A DNA stretch of 64,000 nt from Bacillota bacterium (GTDB lineage Bacteria > Bacillota > Clostridia > Oscillospirales > Acutalibacteraceae). The notes under the pieces are model-generated. The model saw only the letters and a program-made list of their open reading frames with translations. It made no database searches and was not told the origin of the DNA. The translations under genes and the position numbers were made by a program. The stretch is from the NCBI GenBank assembly GCA_021769885.1, contig JAETSA010000009.1, positions 62,001 through 126,000 of the forward strand. The letters are read 5' to 3'. Within the stretch, counting starts at the first letter, position 1, and each line of letters begins with the position of its first letter. This document shows positions 7,423 to 16,556 of the stretch, piece by piece.

Positions 7423-10400
7423 TTAAGGTGTTTGGGTTTTATCATACGTGACCGTATAGGTCAGAGTATCCGCATATCTTGCAACGGGGATGCTGTTCCA
7501 AGACGCCGCCGCGATTTCGAGTGTGGGCAGCAGGTCGGGCGTTTTCTGCTGACAGCTGCCTGTGAAGGTCGCGGTATCGCCGTTTGCAATGCTGTAGGGG
7601 ATAACGCTTTCTGTGCCTGCGTTGGCAAGCTGACTTTGCGCCGCCGTAACACCGACATTCACGGAAGAGCCCTCGAGCAACGCGCAGTCTACCTTATAGG
7701 AAGCGTCCTGCTCAGTTGCGCCCCAATCTACAGGAATCTCGGCAGGGATGTAAACCACATAGGTTTCATCCGGCGTATAATTGATATGAAGCAGATACGG
7801 CGTATCGCCGATTTGCGTGCCGTCTGCGGCGAAAAGCTTGATTTCCGCCGTGTCGCTCAGCGGCATAACCGCCGGTGCCTTGCCTGTGACCTTTGCCTTG
7901 AACTCCAGCTTAGACGGTGCGTCCGGAGTGTATGTGTTGTTCGTAAGACCGAGGTCTGCCGCCGTAATCTTGAACGCCGTGCCGTCTGCGGTCAGTGTAT
8001 CCACCTTTTTGCCGTTGATATACAGCTCATACGTGCAATTCACTGCACCCGACTCTAACAAGCCGTCATAGGCAATCGTGAAATAGCTTGACAAAGCGGT
8101 ATCCGAGGGAACTTCCTCTAAGTAGCGCACGCGAAGCGACTCCGATGCCGTATCCTGATTGTCGTCCGTCAGGCTGAGCGTGGCCTCTTTTACGCCTGCG
8201 CTGTCGCCAAAGCTGAGGTCATACACAGGGAAGAGGTCGAGAATGTCTTTGATACCTTGATACTGTCCGCTTGCATCTGCTTCAACCGAACCGAAATAGA
8301 CCTCAAAAACATTTTTGTAAGCAGGAAGCAGGTCGTTGTATTCTGCAATTGCATCCTGCACACGCGCATACAAATCGTCGGAAAGAAGCTGTTCTGCATC
8401 GAGAACGGTTTTGACTTCCGCGTAGAGCGCGGTGTATTTGTCCATCAGAACCTTTACGCCGCCGCCCGTGACTTCGCCTGCATCATTGGTTCTGACGTTT
8501 GCAAGGTAACGGGACAGACCGTCCGTCATACCCTTATAGGCAGGGATGACCGAGCCTGCCGCGTAAGTGTCGTCACCCGAAAAGCCTGCCTTTGCATAAT
8601 ATGCCAACGGGTCGTACTCATTTGCCGACAGGGTTGCAATCGCATTTCTGTCGGTCGCCTTGACTAGGCGGAGCGTCTGGTCGCCAACGGTATAGGGCTT
8701 GTAAATACCTGTCAAATGCGCGGAAAACTTCGTCGCATCGGTCTTGATCATTTCCAAGGTGCCGAGGCATCGCATAGCCGCGTTGTAGCCTTGAAGAAGC
8801 TTCGCTTTTTCCGCATCGTTCAGGTTTGCCTTATCTGCAACGGACAACCGTCTGTAGGTGTCCGTGTAATATGCGGCAATTTGCTGTGCTTCCTCTTTTG
8901 AAGCAAAGCCGAAGCCTGCGTAGTTGACCTCGCCCGGTGTTCTCGGGTCTGCCGCCGCAATAAAGCCGGGACGCGGCAGGGGCTGAATGGTCGTAATGTT
9001 TTCGGGAATGCCGGCGGGAAGTGCCGCAATCTTTGCTTTCAGCGCGTCAACCGTCATTGCCGCAGGCGGCGGTGTTGCCGTGCCGTCATAATATGTTTTG
9101 TAAACGTCAAGCAAGGCTTTTGCCTGGATAACCGTATCTACGTTTTCTTTCTGCCAATCGCCCAGCTCGTTTTCATAAATGTTGAGTGCCTTGACATAAG
9201 CCGCCTGGAAGTCTGCGGTCGGTGCATAGGGGTCGATTGCCGCAACGGCAGTTTCGAAGTCAACCGCCTTTGAGGATTTCGCACCGAACATTTCCGCGTA
9301 GGTCAGGTCGGTTCTCGAGGAAGTGTCCGTGTTCAACTCATTTTTATAGTAATCCGGGTCATAGGTAAAGCCGACATTGTCAATCGTAAAGGTTTTGTTC
9401 GCCATAGACGCACCGCTGGAGTTGGTGATTGCGAAGGTAATGGCGTAAATGTTGTTCAACTCGGTGGATTTTTCCACAAGGAAATCGTTCTCAATACCGC
9501 CGTTGTTGCGCTTGAAGTGGTTCATCGGAATGGCGATGTAGCCCTTGTAGCCCGCCAAGCTCGCCGGTTCCTCACCGGCATCGGGGTTTGTGGTTTTGGA
9601 GGGGAACAGATAGTTACCCTTGGTCCAACCGCGGTCCTTAACGAACACGCGCTTCCATTCACCGAAAGTGGTATTGGTCTCATCCTGGTCCAAGATGAAG
9701 TAGGAACGCCAGTATTTGTTGCCGCCGATTTGGCTGCCCATTGCGGGGCGATAGCAAATCGATTCGCCGCTTGAGTTCGTGGTATGAATCTTCACGCCGA
9801 AAGTGAAGTCACCCGCACCGTTTGCATCATTCAAATTCGAAAAGTCCACGTACATAACCAAGCAGAAGGGCAGATAAATCGTGCCGTCGGGGTTCTTCAC
9901 GCTCTCTGTCAGGGCGGAGTTGTTGTTTTTCGCCAGCTGCCCGAGGTTCACGGAAGCCATATTGTTGGCTTTGTACTGGTTGAAATCGGTTGCCGTATTT
10001 ACGTTGTTCTTATTAAAATAGGTCGCATAAAAGACGCCGCCGTCTGCGTTACCCTGAATTGCCGCGCTGTTAAAGGTTGTGGTTAAGCCCTTTGAGCTGT
10101 TGTAGCCGTCCAGTGTGACTCGGGTATTGCCTGCGTTCGCATAGGTGTGCACGTCGCTGTATAACTGGTCGATTGTTTGACCGTTGCCGTCCACAACCTT
10201 TTTGTCGCCCGTGGTGAGGGTGGTGAAGTTTTTCACGTGGCGATAGTCCGAGGTGCCGTTGTAATTCGGGTCATCCTCTATTTGCCACGCCTTGTCACCG
10301 ACTTCCGTGTTATCCTCAAACTTCGTAAACAGAATATACGGGTAGTTCGCCATTTTATAGCCCGTAATGGTAGCGTCGCCATCCAACTGGTCGGCTAACA

Positions 10401-12609
10401 GCTGAACATATGCCAGCAGCTTTTCTTCTTCGTAAAGCGTGGTGCTGCCGTCGTCATTTACAACGGTGTAGCTGCCGAATGCCTTTAACTGCCCGTAGTT
10501 TAAACAGCTGTAAGCCTGATACAGCTTAATAATTTCCTCACGCATCAATTCGCTCATGGACGTGACGGTGGACGGGTCGGGAAGTGCCTCCAGCGACTGA
10601 ACCATCATCGGTACAATGTCATTGGGGCGGGAATTGCTGCTGTCGAGCATACCGTTTTCGCGGCACATAATTTCCGCTTGGCGGAATTTATCCCACGACT
10701 CGGTTCTGCCGAGCGTTTGCGCCGCTGTAGTCAGCTTCGCAAGCGTGAAGTGCTGATCCGCATAGGTTTGACCGGCAGCACCTGCATAAGCCGAATTGTA
10801 CGCCGCAATCATATCCTTGACATACTGTACGCCGCGGTAATCCGTCCAAGAGGGGGAACCGATGTATTCGTCGCACGCGTCAAAAATCAAGTTTTGTGCG
10901 TGTGCAACCTGGTCGTAATAGGTCGATACCGGTGCGCCCGTGGTTTTGCCCTCGAAGCCGTCAATCACCGCTTCGTTCCACTGCTGACCGTCGGTGCGGT
11001 AGAACATAATATTATCAAAGAAAATACTGTGGTTCGCACTGCCCTCGCCGAGCCCTGTGTAAGAGAAGCCGGCGGAGTAAACGTCTTCAATCGCTTTGTA
11101 GGCGTTTTCACGGTTATTCACAGTCCAGTTGCCCGCACTGCCGGAAATCGTTGCACGGCGCGGGTTGTTTGCCGTCGTTTTGACAATGTCCTCGTTGGTA
11201 ATACCGGGCGCTAAGAATGTGCCCAACTCCCAAGACAAATCTTTTTGGAAAATGCTACCGTTGTGGTACATCTTACCGTTCTGAACCAGCAAGGCGTCGG
11301 AAATCGGCGTGCCCGCCGGATCAATTTGTGCAGTCACCGAATAAACACCCGTATTGTAGGCGTCGCCGGCTGCACCCAAGCAGACTTCATTATCATAAAA
11401 GCTATTCAAATTGTTTTGGTTATAGGATTTTGTTGTACCGAACACAACGTCGCTTCGAACGCCGACCGCAGTCGCCGTCTCGGAGCAGAAGAACTGAATC
11501 GGAATACGGATGTAGCCCTTGGTGTGCCCCAAGTCCACCGTGCCGTTCGTCATCATTTTCTTTTCCCAGTTGCCGTTTGCATTCTGCACCAGCACATAGG
11601 GTTCTTCGCCTGCGGCATAGGTGTGGTACTGTGAGCCGAGCGTAGAGTACACAACATCGCCGTAGTGCTGGGAGTTGTTCTGACTCGCATTGCTGAGGTT
11701 GTAGTCGATTCTTTTATTGTTCGCGCGCAGGCGGAAGGATACACCTTTCAGCTCTACGTCCGACAAATCCATCCAGTACCAAACCTCGTCCGCACCGGAG
11801 AAGTCCCAGGTCTGACGGGATTCGGGCGTATCGATAATCTGTGTCACGCCTGAAGCCGCGGGGTCGCTGTTGATGCGCACGCGGTAGCCGATGGAAGCCG
11901 TGGTCTGGCTGACCGAGGGATCAATCGTACCGACGTAATTGGTTCTTTGCAGCTGGCTGACCGTGCCACCCGATTCCTGATTCCCTGAGTACTCACCCAC
12001 AATTTCAAAGCGCATCATTTCGCGCATCGCGTATGCATTCTCAGTGAAGAACTCGAACTTATTTATATCAAAAGAAAATTCGGGAACGTCAAAAATGGAG
12101 GCATACAGAGCCATCGAGTACCAGCCCTCGCTGTCCACTGCGGTTATGGAGATGCTGTAGCGGTTATCCTCCAAATTCAGAAGCGTGCCGATTTCTTCTT
12201 CTGTGAACACCAAAGCAAGCTTATTGTCCGCATCCAGCGACACCGTTTCGGTTGCCGAAATCGTTTTCGACAGCAAAACGGGCGGTGTGGGGTTATGCTT
12301 TTCAAGCTTCTTGCCCAAATCGCTGATTTCAACGATGTAGTGGTCAATCGCTTTCACATTCGTTGTGTTCGCATCCTTCGCCCACTCGACGTGCGTCGGT
12401 CTGCCTGTTGCCGCAGGGAAGCGAACCTGCAAGTCGCCCTCTACGTCAAGCCACGCGGCTGCACCCGCCTTCTGTGCCTCAGCTGTGAAATAGGGCGCAG
12501 GATTATACGCCGTTTCGTTTGCGGCAAGCGCAAGCGGCAGCGAGGTTGCCAACAGAACCACACACATCAAGAGTGCCGCGATTCGTTTTAACCCTTTTTT
12601 GGTTTTCAT
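7423..12609 (-). CDS. Giant secreted multidomain protein (1728 aa), carries the paralogue module at its C-terminus
   Basis: First gene of the surface operon. Signal peptide residues 1-29. Two large beta-sandwich segments are visible, each ending in a strand typical of carbohydrate-binding jelly rolls (SIFFDNIMFYRTDG near 550; KTFTIDNVGFTYD near 1110), each followed by a helical linker (about 570-740 and 1125-1480) rich in Ala, Tyr and Asp, reminiscent of FIVAR-type linkers. The last 130 residues repeat the small-protein module: VVYIPAEIPVDWGATEQD, a LLEGSSVNVGVTA block and VARYADTLTYTVTY. There is no sortase motif or membrane helix. Inference: a polysaccharide-binding or scaffold protein whose C-terminal module associates with the small secreted proteins encoded behind it. 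GAGAGGAG precedes ATG 12609. Confidence 0.7.
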   Translation of the reverse strand: MKTKKGLKRIAALLMCVVLLATSLPLALAANETAYNPAPYFTAEAQKAGAAAWLDVEGDLQVRFPAATGRPTHVEWAKDANTTNVKAIDHYIVEISDLGKKLEKHNPTPPVLLSKTISATETVSLDADNKLALVFTEEEIGTLLNLEDNRYSISITAVDSEGWYSMALYASIFDVPEFSFDINKFEFFTENAYAMREMMRFEIVGEYSGNQESGGTVSQLQRTNYVGTIDPSVSQTTASIGYRVRINSDPAASGVTQIIDTPESRQTWDFSGADEVWYWMDLSDVELKGVSFRLRANNKRIDYNLSNASQNNSQHYGDVVYSTLGSQYHTYAAGEEPYVLVQNANGNWEKKMMTNGTVDLGHTKGYIRIPIQFFCSETATAVGVRSDVVFGTTKSYNQNNLNSFYDNEVCLGAAGDAYNTGVYSVTAQIDPAGTPISDALLVQNGKMYHNGSIFQKDLSWELGTFLAPGITNEDIVKTTANNPRRATISGSAGNWTVNNRENAYKAIEDVYSAGFSYTGLGEGSANHSIFFDNIMFYRTDGQQWNEAVIDGFEGKTTGAPVSTYYDQVAHAQNLIFDACDEYIGSPSWTDYRGVQYVKDMIAAYNSAYAGAAGQTYADQHFTLAKLTTAAQTLGRTESWDKFRQAEIMCRENGMLDSSNSRPNDIVPMMVQSLEALPDPSTVTSMSELMREEIIKLYQAYSCLNYGQLKAFGSYTVVNDDGSTTLYEEEKLLAYVQLLADQLDGDATITGYKMANYPYILFTKFEDNTEVGDKAWQIEDDPNYNGTSDYRHVKNFTTLTTGDKKVVDGNGQTIDQLYSDVHTYANAGNTRVTLDGYNSSKGLTTTFNSAAIQGNADGGVFYATYFNKNNVNTATDFNQYKANNMASVNLGQLAKNNNSALTESVKNPDGTIYLPFCLVMYVDFSNLNDANGAGDFTFGVKIHTTNSSGESICYRPAMGSQIGGNKYWRSYFILDQDETNTTFGEWKRVFVKDRGWTKGNYLFPSKTTNPDAGEEPASLAGYKGYIAIPMNHFKRNNGGIENDFLVEKSTELNNIYAITFAITNSSGASMANKTFTIDNVGFTYDPDYYKNELNTDTSSRTDLTYAEMFGAKSSKAVDFETAVAAIDPYAPTADFQAAYVKALNIYENELGDWQKENVDTVIQAKALLDVYKTYYDGTATPPPAAMTVDALKAKIAALPAGIPENITTIQPLPRPGFIAAADPRTPGEVNYAGFGFASKEEAQQIAAYYTDTYRRLSVADKANLNDAEKAKLLQGYNAAMRCLGTLEMIKTDATKFSAHLTGIYKPYTVGDQTLRLVKATDRNAIATLSANEYDPLAYYAKAGFSGDDTYAAGSVIPAYKGMTDGLSRYLANVRTNDAGEVTGGGVKVLMDKYTALYAEVKTVLDAEQLLSDDLYARVQDAIAEYNDLLPAYKNVFEVYFGSVEADASGQYQGIKDILDLFPVYDLSFGDSAGVKEATLSLTDDNQDTASESLRVRYLEEVPSDTALSSYFTIAYDGLLESGAVNCTYELYINGKKVDTLTADGTAFKITAADLGLTNNTYTPDAPSKLEFKAKVTGKAPAVMPLSDTAEIKLFAADGTQIGDTPYLLHINYTPDETYVVYIPAEIPVDWGATEQDASYKVDCALLEGSSVNVGVTAAQSQLANAGTESVIPYSIANGDTATFTGSCQQKTPDLLPTLEIAAASWNSIPVARYADTLTYTVTYDKTQTP

Positions 12610-12714
12610 AACCTATAACTCCTCTCATAAGTTAGTGAAAATAGAATCGGCGAAAAGCCGTAAATTTTGCGGAAATGATTTTTCTAAAATGCAAATCGGT
12701 TTGTCGGGGATTTT

Positions 12715-12895
12715 TCTCTCCCTCCGTCACGGCTACGCCGTGCCACCCGCTGACGGCGGCGGTCCCCCTTTGTCCGCTTTCGCGGACATTTTTTCTCCGA
12801 AAACAGGAACCCTTTTGTCTGCTTCGCAGACATTTCCCCTATTAGGGGAATAACCCCACACCGTGGGGGAATCTACCCTCGTCAGAGGGAGGAAG
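12715..12895. repeat. Multi-hairpin repeat block upstream of the surface operon
   Basis: A string of short perfect hairpins: CACGGCTACGCCGTG, TGTCCGCTTTCGCGGACA, TGTCTGCTTCGCAGACA, TCCCCTATTAGGGGA, CCCCACACCGTGGGG and CCCTCGTCAGAGGG, separated by a few bases. A related string lies at 53155-53275. Part of it (12808-12851) equals the second half of a T2 element. It lies 105 bases upstream of the giant gene, so it may form part of the leader region. Confidence 0.65.
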
Positions 12896-12956
12896 TGCGG
12901 GCGCGCACTGCACGCCCCTACGGGATGCGCGTTGTTTTGTGTACCGTAGGGACATT

Positions 12957-13027
12957 TCTCGCCTGCCGGCTCGGTCGGTGCTTCTGCATACTTCCGTATG
13001 CAGAGGTCTCCACCGGAGACCCGCACC
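12957..13027 (+). repeat. T1 hairpin element, copy 3
   Basis: CTGCATACTTCCGTATGCAG middle hairpin. Inserted into the loop of a GTAGGGACA...GGCTGTCCG palindrome whose uninterrupted forms are at 27973-27998 and 28274-28299. Confidence 0.75.
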
Positions 13028-13148
13028 CCTCGCGGCTGTCCGTTCTGCGGGCGATTCGTGAATCGCCCCTACAGGTGTAGGGAACGACCTCTGTGTCGTT
13101 CCGTGGGGGTCGCGCGGATTTTATGTTTGCGCGGGCGGGCGTGGAATG

Positions 13149-13219
13149 TCTCGCCTGCCGGCTCGGTCGGTGCTTCTGCATACTTCCGTATGCAGAGGTC
13201 TCCACCGGAGACCCGCACC
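13149..13219 (+). repeat. T1 hairpin element, copy 4
   Basis: Almost identical to copy 3. Inserted into GGGCGGGCGTGG...CCGCCCCTAC, the second arm of an inverted pair. Confidence 0.75.
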
Positions 13220-13287
13220 CCGCCCCTACGGGGTTTGTGTATCACTGTTGGGGTTGCGGTGAATCGCCCCTACGGGGTTGCACGCCT

Positions 13288-14079
13288 TTACTCCGCGACA
13301 ATGGTCGTTTTAATATCCATATTGTTCAGCGGACGCTGTTCCTTGTCAAAGCTGTAGGTCTTGAAATGCACCACAGCGCGGTAAGAGCCTGCTTCCAGCG
13401 CACGGTCCATTGTGAAATTCGAAATCGAATACCCGGGCGGCAACAGGTTGGATGTATAAATCGACTCGCCCGAATCAATCAGCACGACTTCAATCTGGAA
13501 ATAACACGGATTTTCCGCCGGATTGCTGAATACGAAATTCTGCTCGCGCGAGCCTGCCTTCAATTTCATCTCGGCAATGCCGTTGACCTTGATTTGCCTG
13601 CCTTTTGTATCCGTCTTTTCGGGGATGGAGTACTGCCCCTCGCCCTCCATAGCGTTCGAATCAATCACGCCGGGTGCTCGGGTTTCCGGCTCGGGCTTCG
13701 CATTCGTAATCACCGCGTGGCGAATCAGCAAGCCCAATCCCGCAAGCAGCAGTGCCGCAAGCAAAATCAAAAACAGCCAAAGCGCAAGCACATCTTTCAC
13801 AACGGCAAGAAAATCATTTTCGCCGACGCGAATGTAGCCCTTGACCGACGCGTGCGGCATTTTGGAAACGGCATACACGGTTTCGCGTGCGTCCGCCGCC
13901 GTAATCGTGCCGATTTCATCGCGCCCTTTGCCGACCTGCCCGCAGACGTTAAACCCGCCCGCCGGATAAAGATCGTCCATTTCTTTTTTCTTATAATAAG
14001 AAGCAACAAAACCAACCTTGTTGTTGCGATACACGCCGCTGCCGCCGGCAGCCGCCTGATATGTAATCATATCCGCCAA
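13288..14079 (-). CDS. Single-pass membrane protein with extracellular beta domain (263 aa)
   Basis: Not assigned to a family. An N-terminal cytoplasmic-looking region (about residues 1-100) precedes a strong hydrophobic helix (LALWLFLILLAALLLAGLGL), then a Pro/Glu-rich linker and a C-terminal beta domain with NFVFSNPAENPCYFQIEVVL and ESIYTSNLLPPGYSISN. The start chosen is TTG 14079, eight bases after GGAGG; ATG 14070 is the alternative but is 17 bases from the site. A sigma-A-like promoter lies at 14255-14284. It precedes the surface operon on the same strand, separated by a repeat cluster, and may act with those proteins; that is inference from position only. Confidence 0.65.
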   Translation of the reverse strand: MADMITYQAAAGGSGVYRNNKVGFVASYYKKKEMDDLYPAGGFNVCGQVGKGRDEIGTITAADARETVYAVSKMPHASVKGYIRVGENDFLAVVKDVLALWLFLILLAALLLAGLGLLIRHAVITNAKPEPETRAPGVIDSNAMEGEGQYSIPEKTDTKGRQIKVNGIAEMKLKAGSREQNFVFSNPAENPCYFQIEVVLIDSGESIYTSNLLPPGYSISNFTMDRALEAGSYRAVVHFKTYSFDKEQRPLNNMDIKTTIVAE

Positions 14080-14254
14080 GTAAAAAACCTCCAAAACACT
14101 CAGTCAAACGGAAAACGCGTGCCCCCCGCCCCGCATAAGGAGCGGAACAGAAAAGCGGAATTGCCCCGCTTCAACCGCGCTGTGTCACCCGATTTGCCGA
14201 GTACAAGGGACGCAAATAGGTACACTGCACCCTTGTAATCTTAGATATATCGTA

Positions 14255-14284
14255 ATAATACACTGTTTGATATACTTTTGTCAA
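14255..14284 (-). promoter_or_regulatory. Sigma-A-type promoter for the 13288-14079 gene
   Basis: Minus-strand TTGACA (14284-14279), 18-base spacer, TATTAT (14260-14255), about 175 bases before the start codon. Confidence 0.65.
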
Positions 14285-14503
14285 GAAAAAATCGGGAATT
14301 TTTCGGGAATTTTTTCAACAAAATTCTACCCGTTTTTTCGTCATTTTGACAAAATTCAATACATTTTCTCCATTTTTTGTATAATCCGTTATATAATTTG
14401 GCATCCTGCGCCGCAAAATGCAGGATTGCTCCCCTGCGGGTTGCATAAATCGGTTGTTTTGGGTGGGGAGGGGCGGAGGATTGCACCGCCAAACAGCGCA
14501 AAT

Positions 14504-14794
14504 TGTCATTCTGAGGCGTAGCCGAAGAATCTCATACAGAACAAAGTGAAGTTCATTTTGGTAGGGCGGGAGTTCGCCCGCCGCAGCGTGTCGAAAAAGT
14601 GGATTTTGCTCCCCTTGTCAGGGGAGCTGTTGCGCGTAGCGCGACTGAGGGGTAGTTAAAAAGCTTAGTTTATCAAGCTTTTCTCTCCCTCCGTCACGCG
14701 CAAAGCGCGTGCCACCTCCCTCGTCAGAGGGAGGAAAAAGGTTTTTCCGTTTGACAGTTCTGATTTTTGCGGGCGCACAATGCACGCCCCCTAC
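14504..14794. repeat. Repeat cluster (gap 14080-14911)
   Basis: Holds an ATTCTGAG...GAAGAAT repeat (14504-14534), a REP GTAGGGCGGGAG...CCCGCCGC (14561-14583), the inverted-copy block described separately, and a reverse REP 14769-14794 ending CCCCCTAC. Nothing else recognisable between 14285 and 14503. Confidence 0.7.
14584..14746 (+). repeat. Long hairpin-rich repeat, inverted copy at 55662-55815
   Basis: Begins CAGCGTGTCGAAAAAGTGG, contains CCCCTTGTCAGGGG, a GCGCGTAGCGCG hairpin, AAAGCTTAGTTTATCAAGCTTTT, and ends in CACGCGCAAAGCGCGTG and CCTCCCTCGTCAGAGGGAGG. The reverse complement occurs near 55.7 kb, there lacking the GAGCTGTTGCGCGTAGC hairpin. Confidence 0.75.
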
Positions 14795-14881
14795 GGGTTG
14801 CGATTCGCCGTTGCGTTTGTGCGGGCGTGGTTAAAATCTTATGCATCTCCTGCCGCAAAATGTATAAGACCGAAAAAATGC

Positions 14882-14910
14882 GGGAACACTTCTTTTTAGG
14901 AGGTGTTCCC
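14882..14910 (+). promoter_or_regulatory. Hairpin enclosing the ribosome site of the M23 gene
   Basis: GGGAACAC (14882-14889) pairs perfectly with GTGTTCCC (14903-14910). The AGGAGG of the downstream gene lies in the loop and at the stem base, one base before the ATG follows the stem. The structure could limit translation; this is inference. Confidence 0.55.
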
Positions 14911-14911
14911 G

Positions 14912-15661
14912 ATGAAAAATCAATCTGATAAGCCGAAACAGCCGCGGCGCGGTAAGCTCGGCAAGCGTGCGGCGATACTTTACGGCGTGCTGGCGTTGGC
15001 ACTGGTCGGTTCAGGACTTGCCGCCCGATACGCGACAAGCTTAAAGCTGCATACGGATTCGCCTGCGCCGAACACGGATACCGCCGAATCCGTGCCGAGT
15101 GCCCGCTTCGATGTTTCGGATTTGGCACAATACACATCGCCCGAAGCCCCCGCCCCGTCGGCGAAGGCAAAAACGCCGTCCGAGGCAACGACGGAAGCCG
15201 AATCCGAGGCGAACGCGGTGCTTGCGCAAAAGGACGGCGTAGAGCGCGCCGCATCCTTTGTACTGCCGCTCGGCGAAACCGTCGATAAAGCTTTCTCGAA
15301 CGGCGAAATGGTACAGTCCAAAACCATGGGCGATTGGCGTGCGCACAACGGTGTGGATTTTCGCGGTACGGTCGGCGACCCCGTGATTGCCGTCAACAAC
15401 GGTATTGTAAAAGCGGTTTATGACGATGTGCTTTGGGGCACGGTCGTTGAAATCGACCACGGCAAAGGTCTTTTGGCGCGCTACTGCGGACTCGGCAAGG
15501 GCAGTACGGTCGAGGTCGGCGCACGCGTGAAAATCAACGACAGAATCGGCAATCTCGGCGCAATTCCGATTGAGAGCGCGGACGAGGTACATCTGCATTT
15601 TGAAACGCGGCAGGACGGCAAAGCCGTTGACCCCTTCGAGGCAATGGGACTGCAAGCGTAA
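14912..15661 (+). CDS. Membrane-anchored M23 peptidase, SpoIIQ-like (249 aa)
   Basis: Plus-strand gene among minus-strand neighbours. A basic N-terminus leads into one membrane helix (about residues 22-45), an Ala/Pro/Glu-rich linker, and a C-terminal LytM/M23 domain. The zinc ligands are retained: HNGVDF (H and D) and HLHFE (second His of HxH). M23 enzymes cleave peptidoglycan cross-bridges. The one-helix-plus-LytM layout matches SpoIIQ, the forespore protein of the engulfment channel, whose clostridial forms keep the metal site. A general cell-wall endopeptidase remains possible. Start ATG 14912 with AGGAGG eight bases upstream, inside the hairpin at 14882-14910. A strong terminator follows directly. 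Confidence 0.75.
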   Translation: MKNQSDKPKQPRRGKLGKRAAILYGVLALALVGSGLAARYATSLKLHTDSPAPNTDTAESVPSARFDVSDLAQYTSPEAPAPSAKAKTPSEATTEAESEANAVLAQKDGVERAASFVLPLGETVDKAFSNGEMVQSKTMGDWRAHNGVDFRGTVGDPVIAVNNGIVKAVYDDVLWGTVVEIDHGKGLLARYCGLGKGSTVEVGARVKINDRIGNLGAIPIESADEVHLHFETRQDGKAVDPFEAMGLQA

Positions 15662-15663
15662 AA

Positions 15664-15712
15664 GCACCCTCTGCAAACGAATCGTTTTGCAGAGGGTGCG
15701 CATTTTTATTTT
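15664..15712 (+). terminator. Terminator of the M23 gene
   Basis: GCACCCTCTGCAAA...TTTGCAGAGGGTGC, a 14-bp stem, followed by GCATTTTTATTTT. It overlaps the 3' end of the convergent TSCPD gene. Confidence 0.9.
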
Positions 15713-15954
15713 GCCTGCTGTGCGGCACGCAGAGCCTTTGTCAGCTGGTCGGGACAAGAGGTCGGTTTCATTCCGCAGCGGATGCCCTCCAGCGCGGCAA
15801 TGACCTCATCGACGGTTTTGCCTTTCACGAGAGCGGCGACGCCCTGCAAATTGCCGTGACAGCCGCCGTGAAACTGCACGGATTGGATGATATCGCCGTC
15901 CAGCTCCACATCGATTTGACGGGAACAAGTCCCTTTGGTTTTGTAAGAATACAT
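15706..15954 (-). CDS. TSCPD domain protein (TIGR03905 type)
   Basis: An 82-residue protein of the TSCPD family, a domain also found at the C-terminus of some ribonucleotide reductases; its independent function is unknown. Cys residues are at the expected places: GTCSRQ near 9-11, GGCHGN near 31-33, GIRCGMKPTSCPDQL near 57-69. The conserved signature TSCPDQL is complete. AGGAAGTGAG precedes ATG 15954. It is convergent with the M23 gene and shares its terminator region. Confidence 0.85.
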   Translation of the reverse strand: MYSYKTKGTCSRQIDVELDGDIIQSVQFHGGCHGNLQGVAALVKGKTVDEVIAALEGIRCGMKPTSCPDQLTKALRAAQQAK

Positions 15955-16002
15955 AAGCTCACTTCCTGTGTTTTTCGGTTGATTTTATTTTGAATGCGGT
16001 TT

Positions 16003-16537
16003 TGTCATTCTGAGCGGAGCGAAGAATCTCCATTAGATGAACCCGAGCATCACTGCTGTAGGAACAGCCCGGGCTCGCTGTCCGTTTTCGGGCACACAAT
16101 CTATCATTCTGAACGTAGGGCGGGGGCTTGCCCCCGCCGTTGGGGCTGTACAAAATCCGACCGTGCTCGGGCGATTCGTGAATCGCCCCTACAGGGTTTG
16201 CGCACCGCCGTCGGGTTTGTGCAAAATCCGACCATGCTCGGGCGATTCGTGAATCGCCCCTACAGGGCTTGCCCCCGCCGTTGGGGTTGTGCAAAATCCG
16301 ACCGTGCTCGGGCTACGCGCAATCGCCCCTACAGGTGTAGGGAACGACCCCTGTGTCGTTCCGCGGGGTTTTCGCAGACTTCTGCGGGTCGTCGAGGTTA
16401 CGGCTTCGCCATTACCCTTTTGTCGCTTCGCGACATTTCCCCTATCAGGGGAATCTTCGCCGACCCCTACGATTTGCGTATCTCCGTTAAATCGAAAAAA
16501 TCGAACGCTGTTGCGGGCGCGCAATGCACACCCCTAC
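16003..16537. repeat. REP cluster (gap 15955-16556)
   Basis: An ATTCTGAGCGGAGCGAAGAAT repeat at 16003-16031, then REPs at 16058-16084 (GTAGGAACAGCCC...GCTGTCCG), 16115-16139 (GTAGGGCGGGGGC...CCCCGCCG, an uninterrupted form of the T1 target at 27389), reverse copies 16169-16192 and 16240-16263 (GGGCGATTCGTGAATCGC), 16310-16332, forward 16337-16363, a T2-split copy 16385-16470 and a reverse 16513-16537. Three successive reverse copies share the same TGCAAAATCCGACC lead-in. Confidence 0.8.
16394..16458 (+). repeat. T2 hairpin element, copy 2
   Basis: Complete: GGTTACGGC/GCCATTACC, TGTCGCTTCGCGACA, TCCCCTATCAGGGGA. Inserted in a GGGTCGTCG...CCGACCCCTAC palindrome; an uninterrupted relative is at 27923-27947. 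Confidence 0.75.
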
Positions 16538-16556
16538 GGATTGGTACGCTGTTTTA

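Larger units (their letters stand above)
12896..13274. repeat. REP/REPIN cluster (gap 12610-13287)
   Basis: Contains a reverse REP 12896-12919 (CTAC end), an inverted pair 12946-13072 whose first arm GTAGGGACA...GGCTGTCCG is split by T1, an inverted pair 13077-13229 (first arm GTAGGGAACGACC...CGTTCCG; second arm split by T1), and a truncated CGCCCCTAC end near 13274 that reaches the stop of the next gene. Confidence 0.75.

Noticed and set aside
7432-12591. Long plus-strand open frames opposite the giant gene
   Set aside because: Antisense shadows caused by codon bias; no ribosome sites and no recognisable domains, while the minus frame is continuous for 1728 codons.
13093-14238. 381-codon plus-strand frame
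   Set aside because: It reads through two repeat elements and then antisense to the membrane-protein gene; no start signal and no family resemblance.
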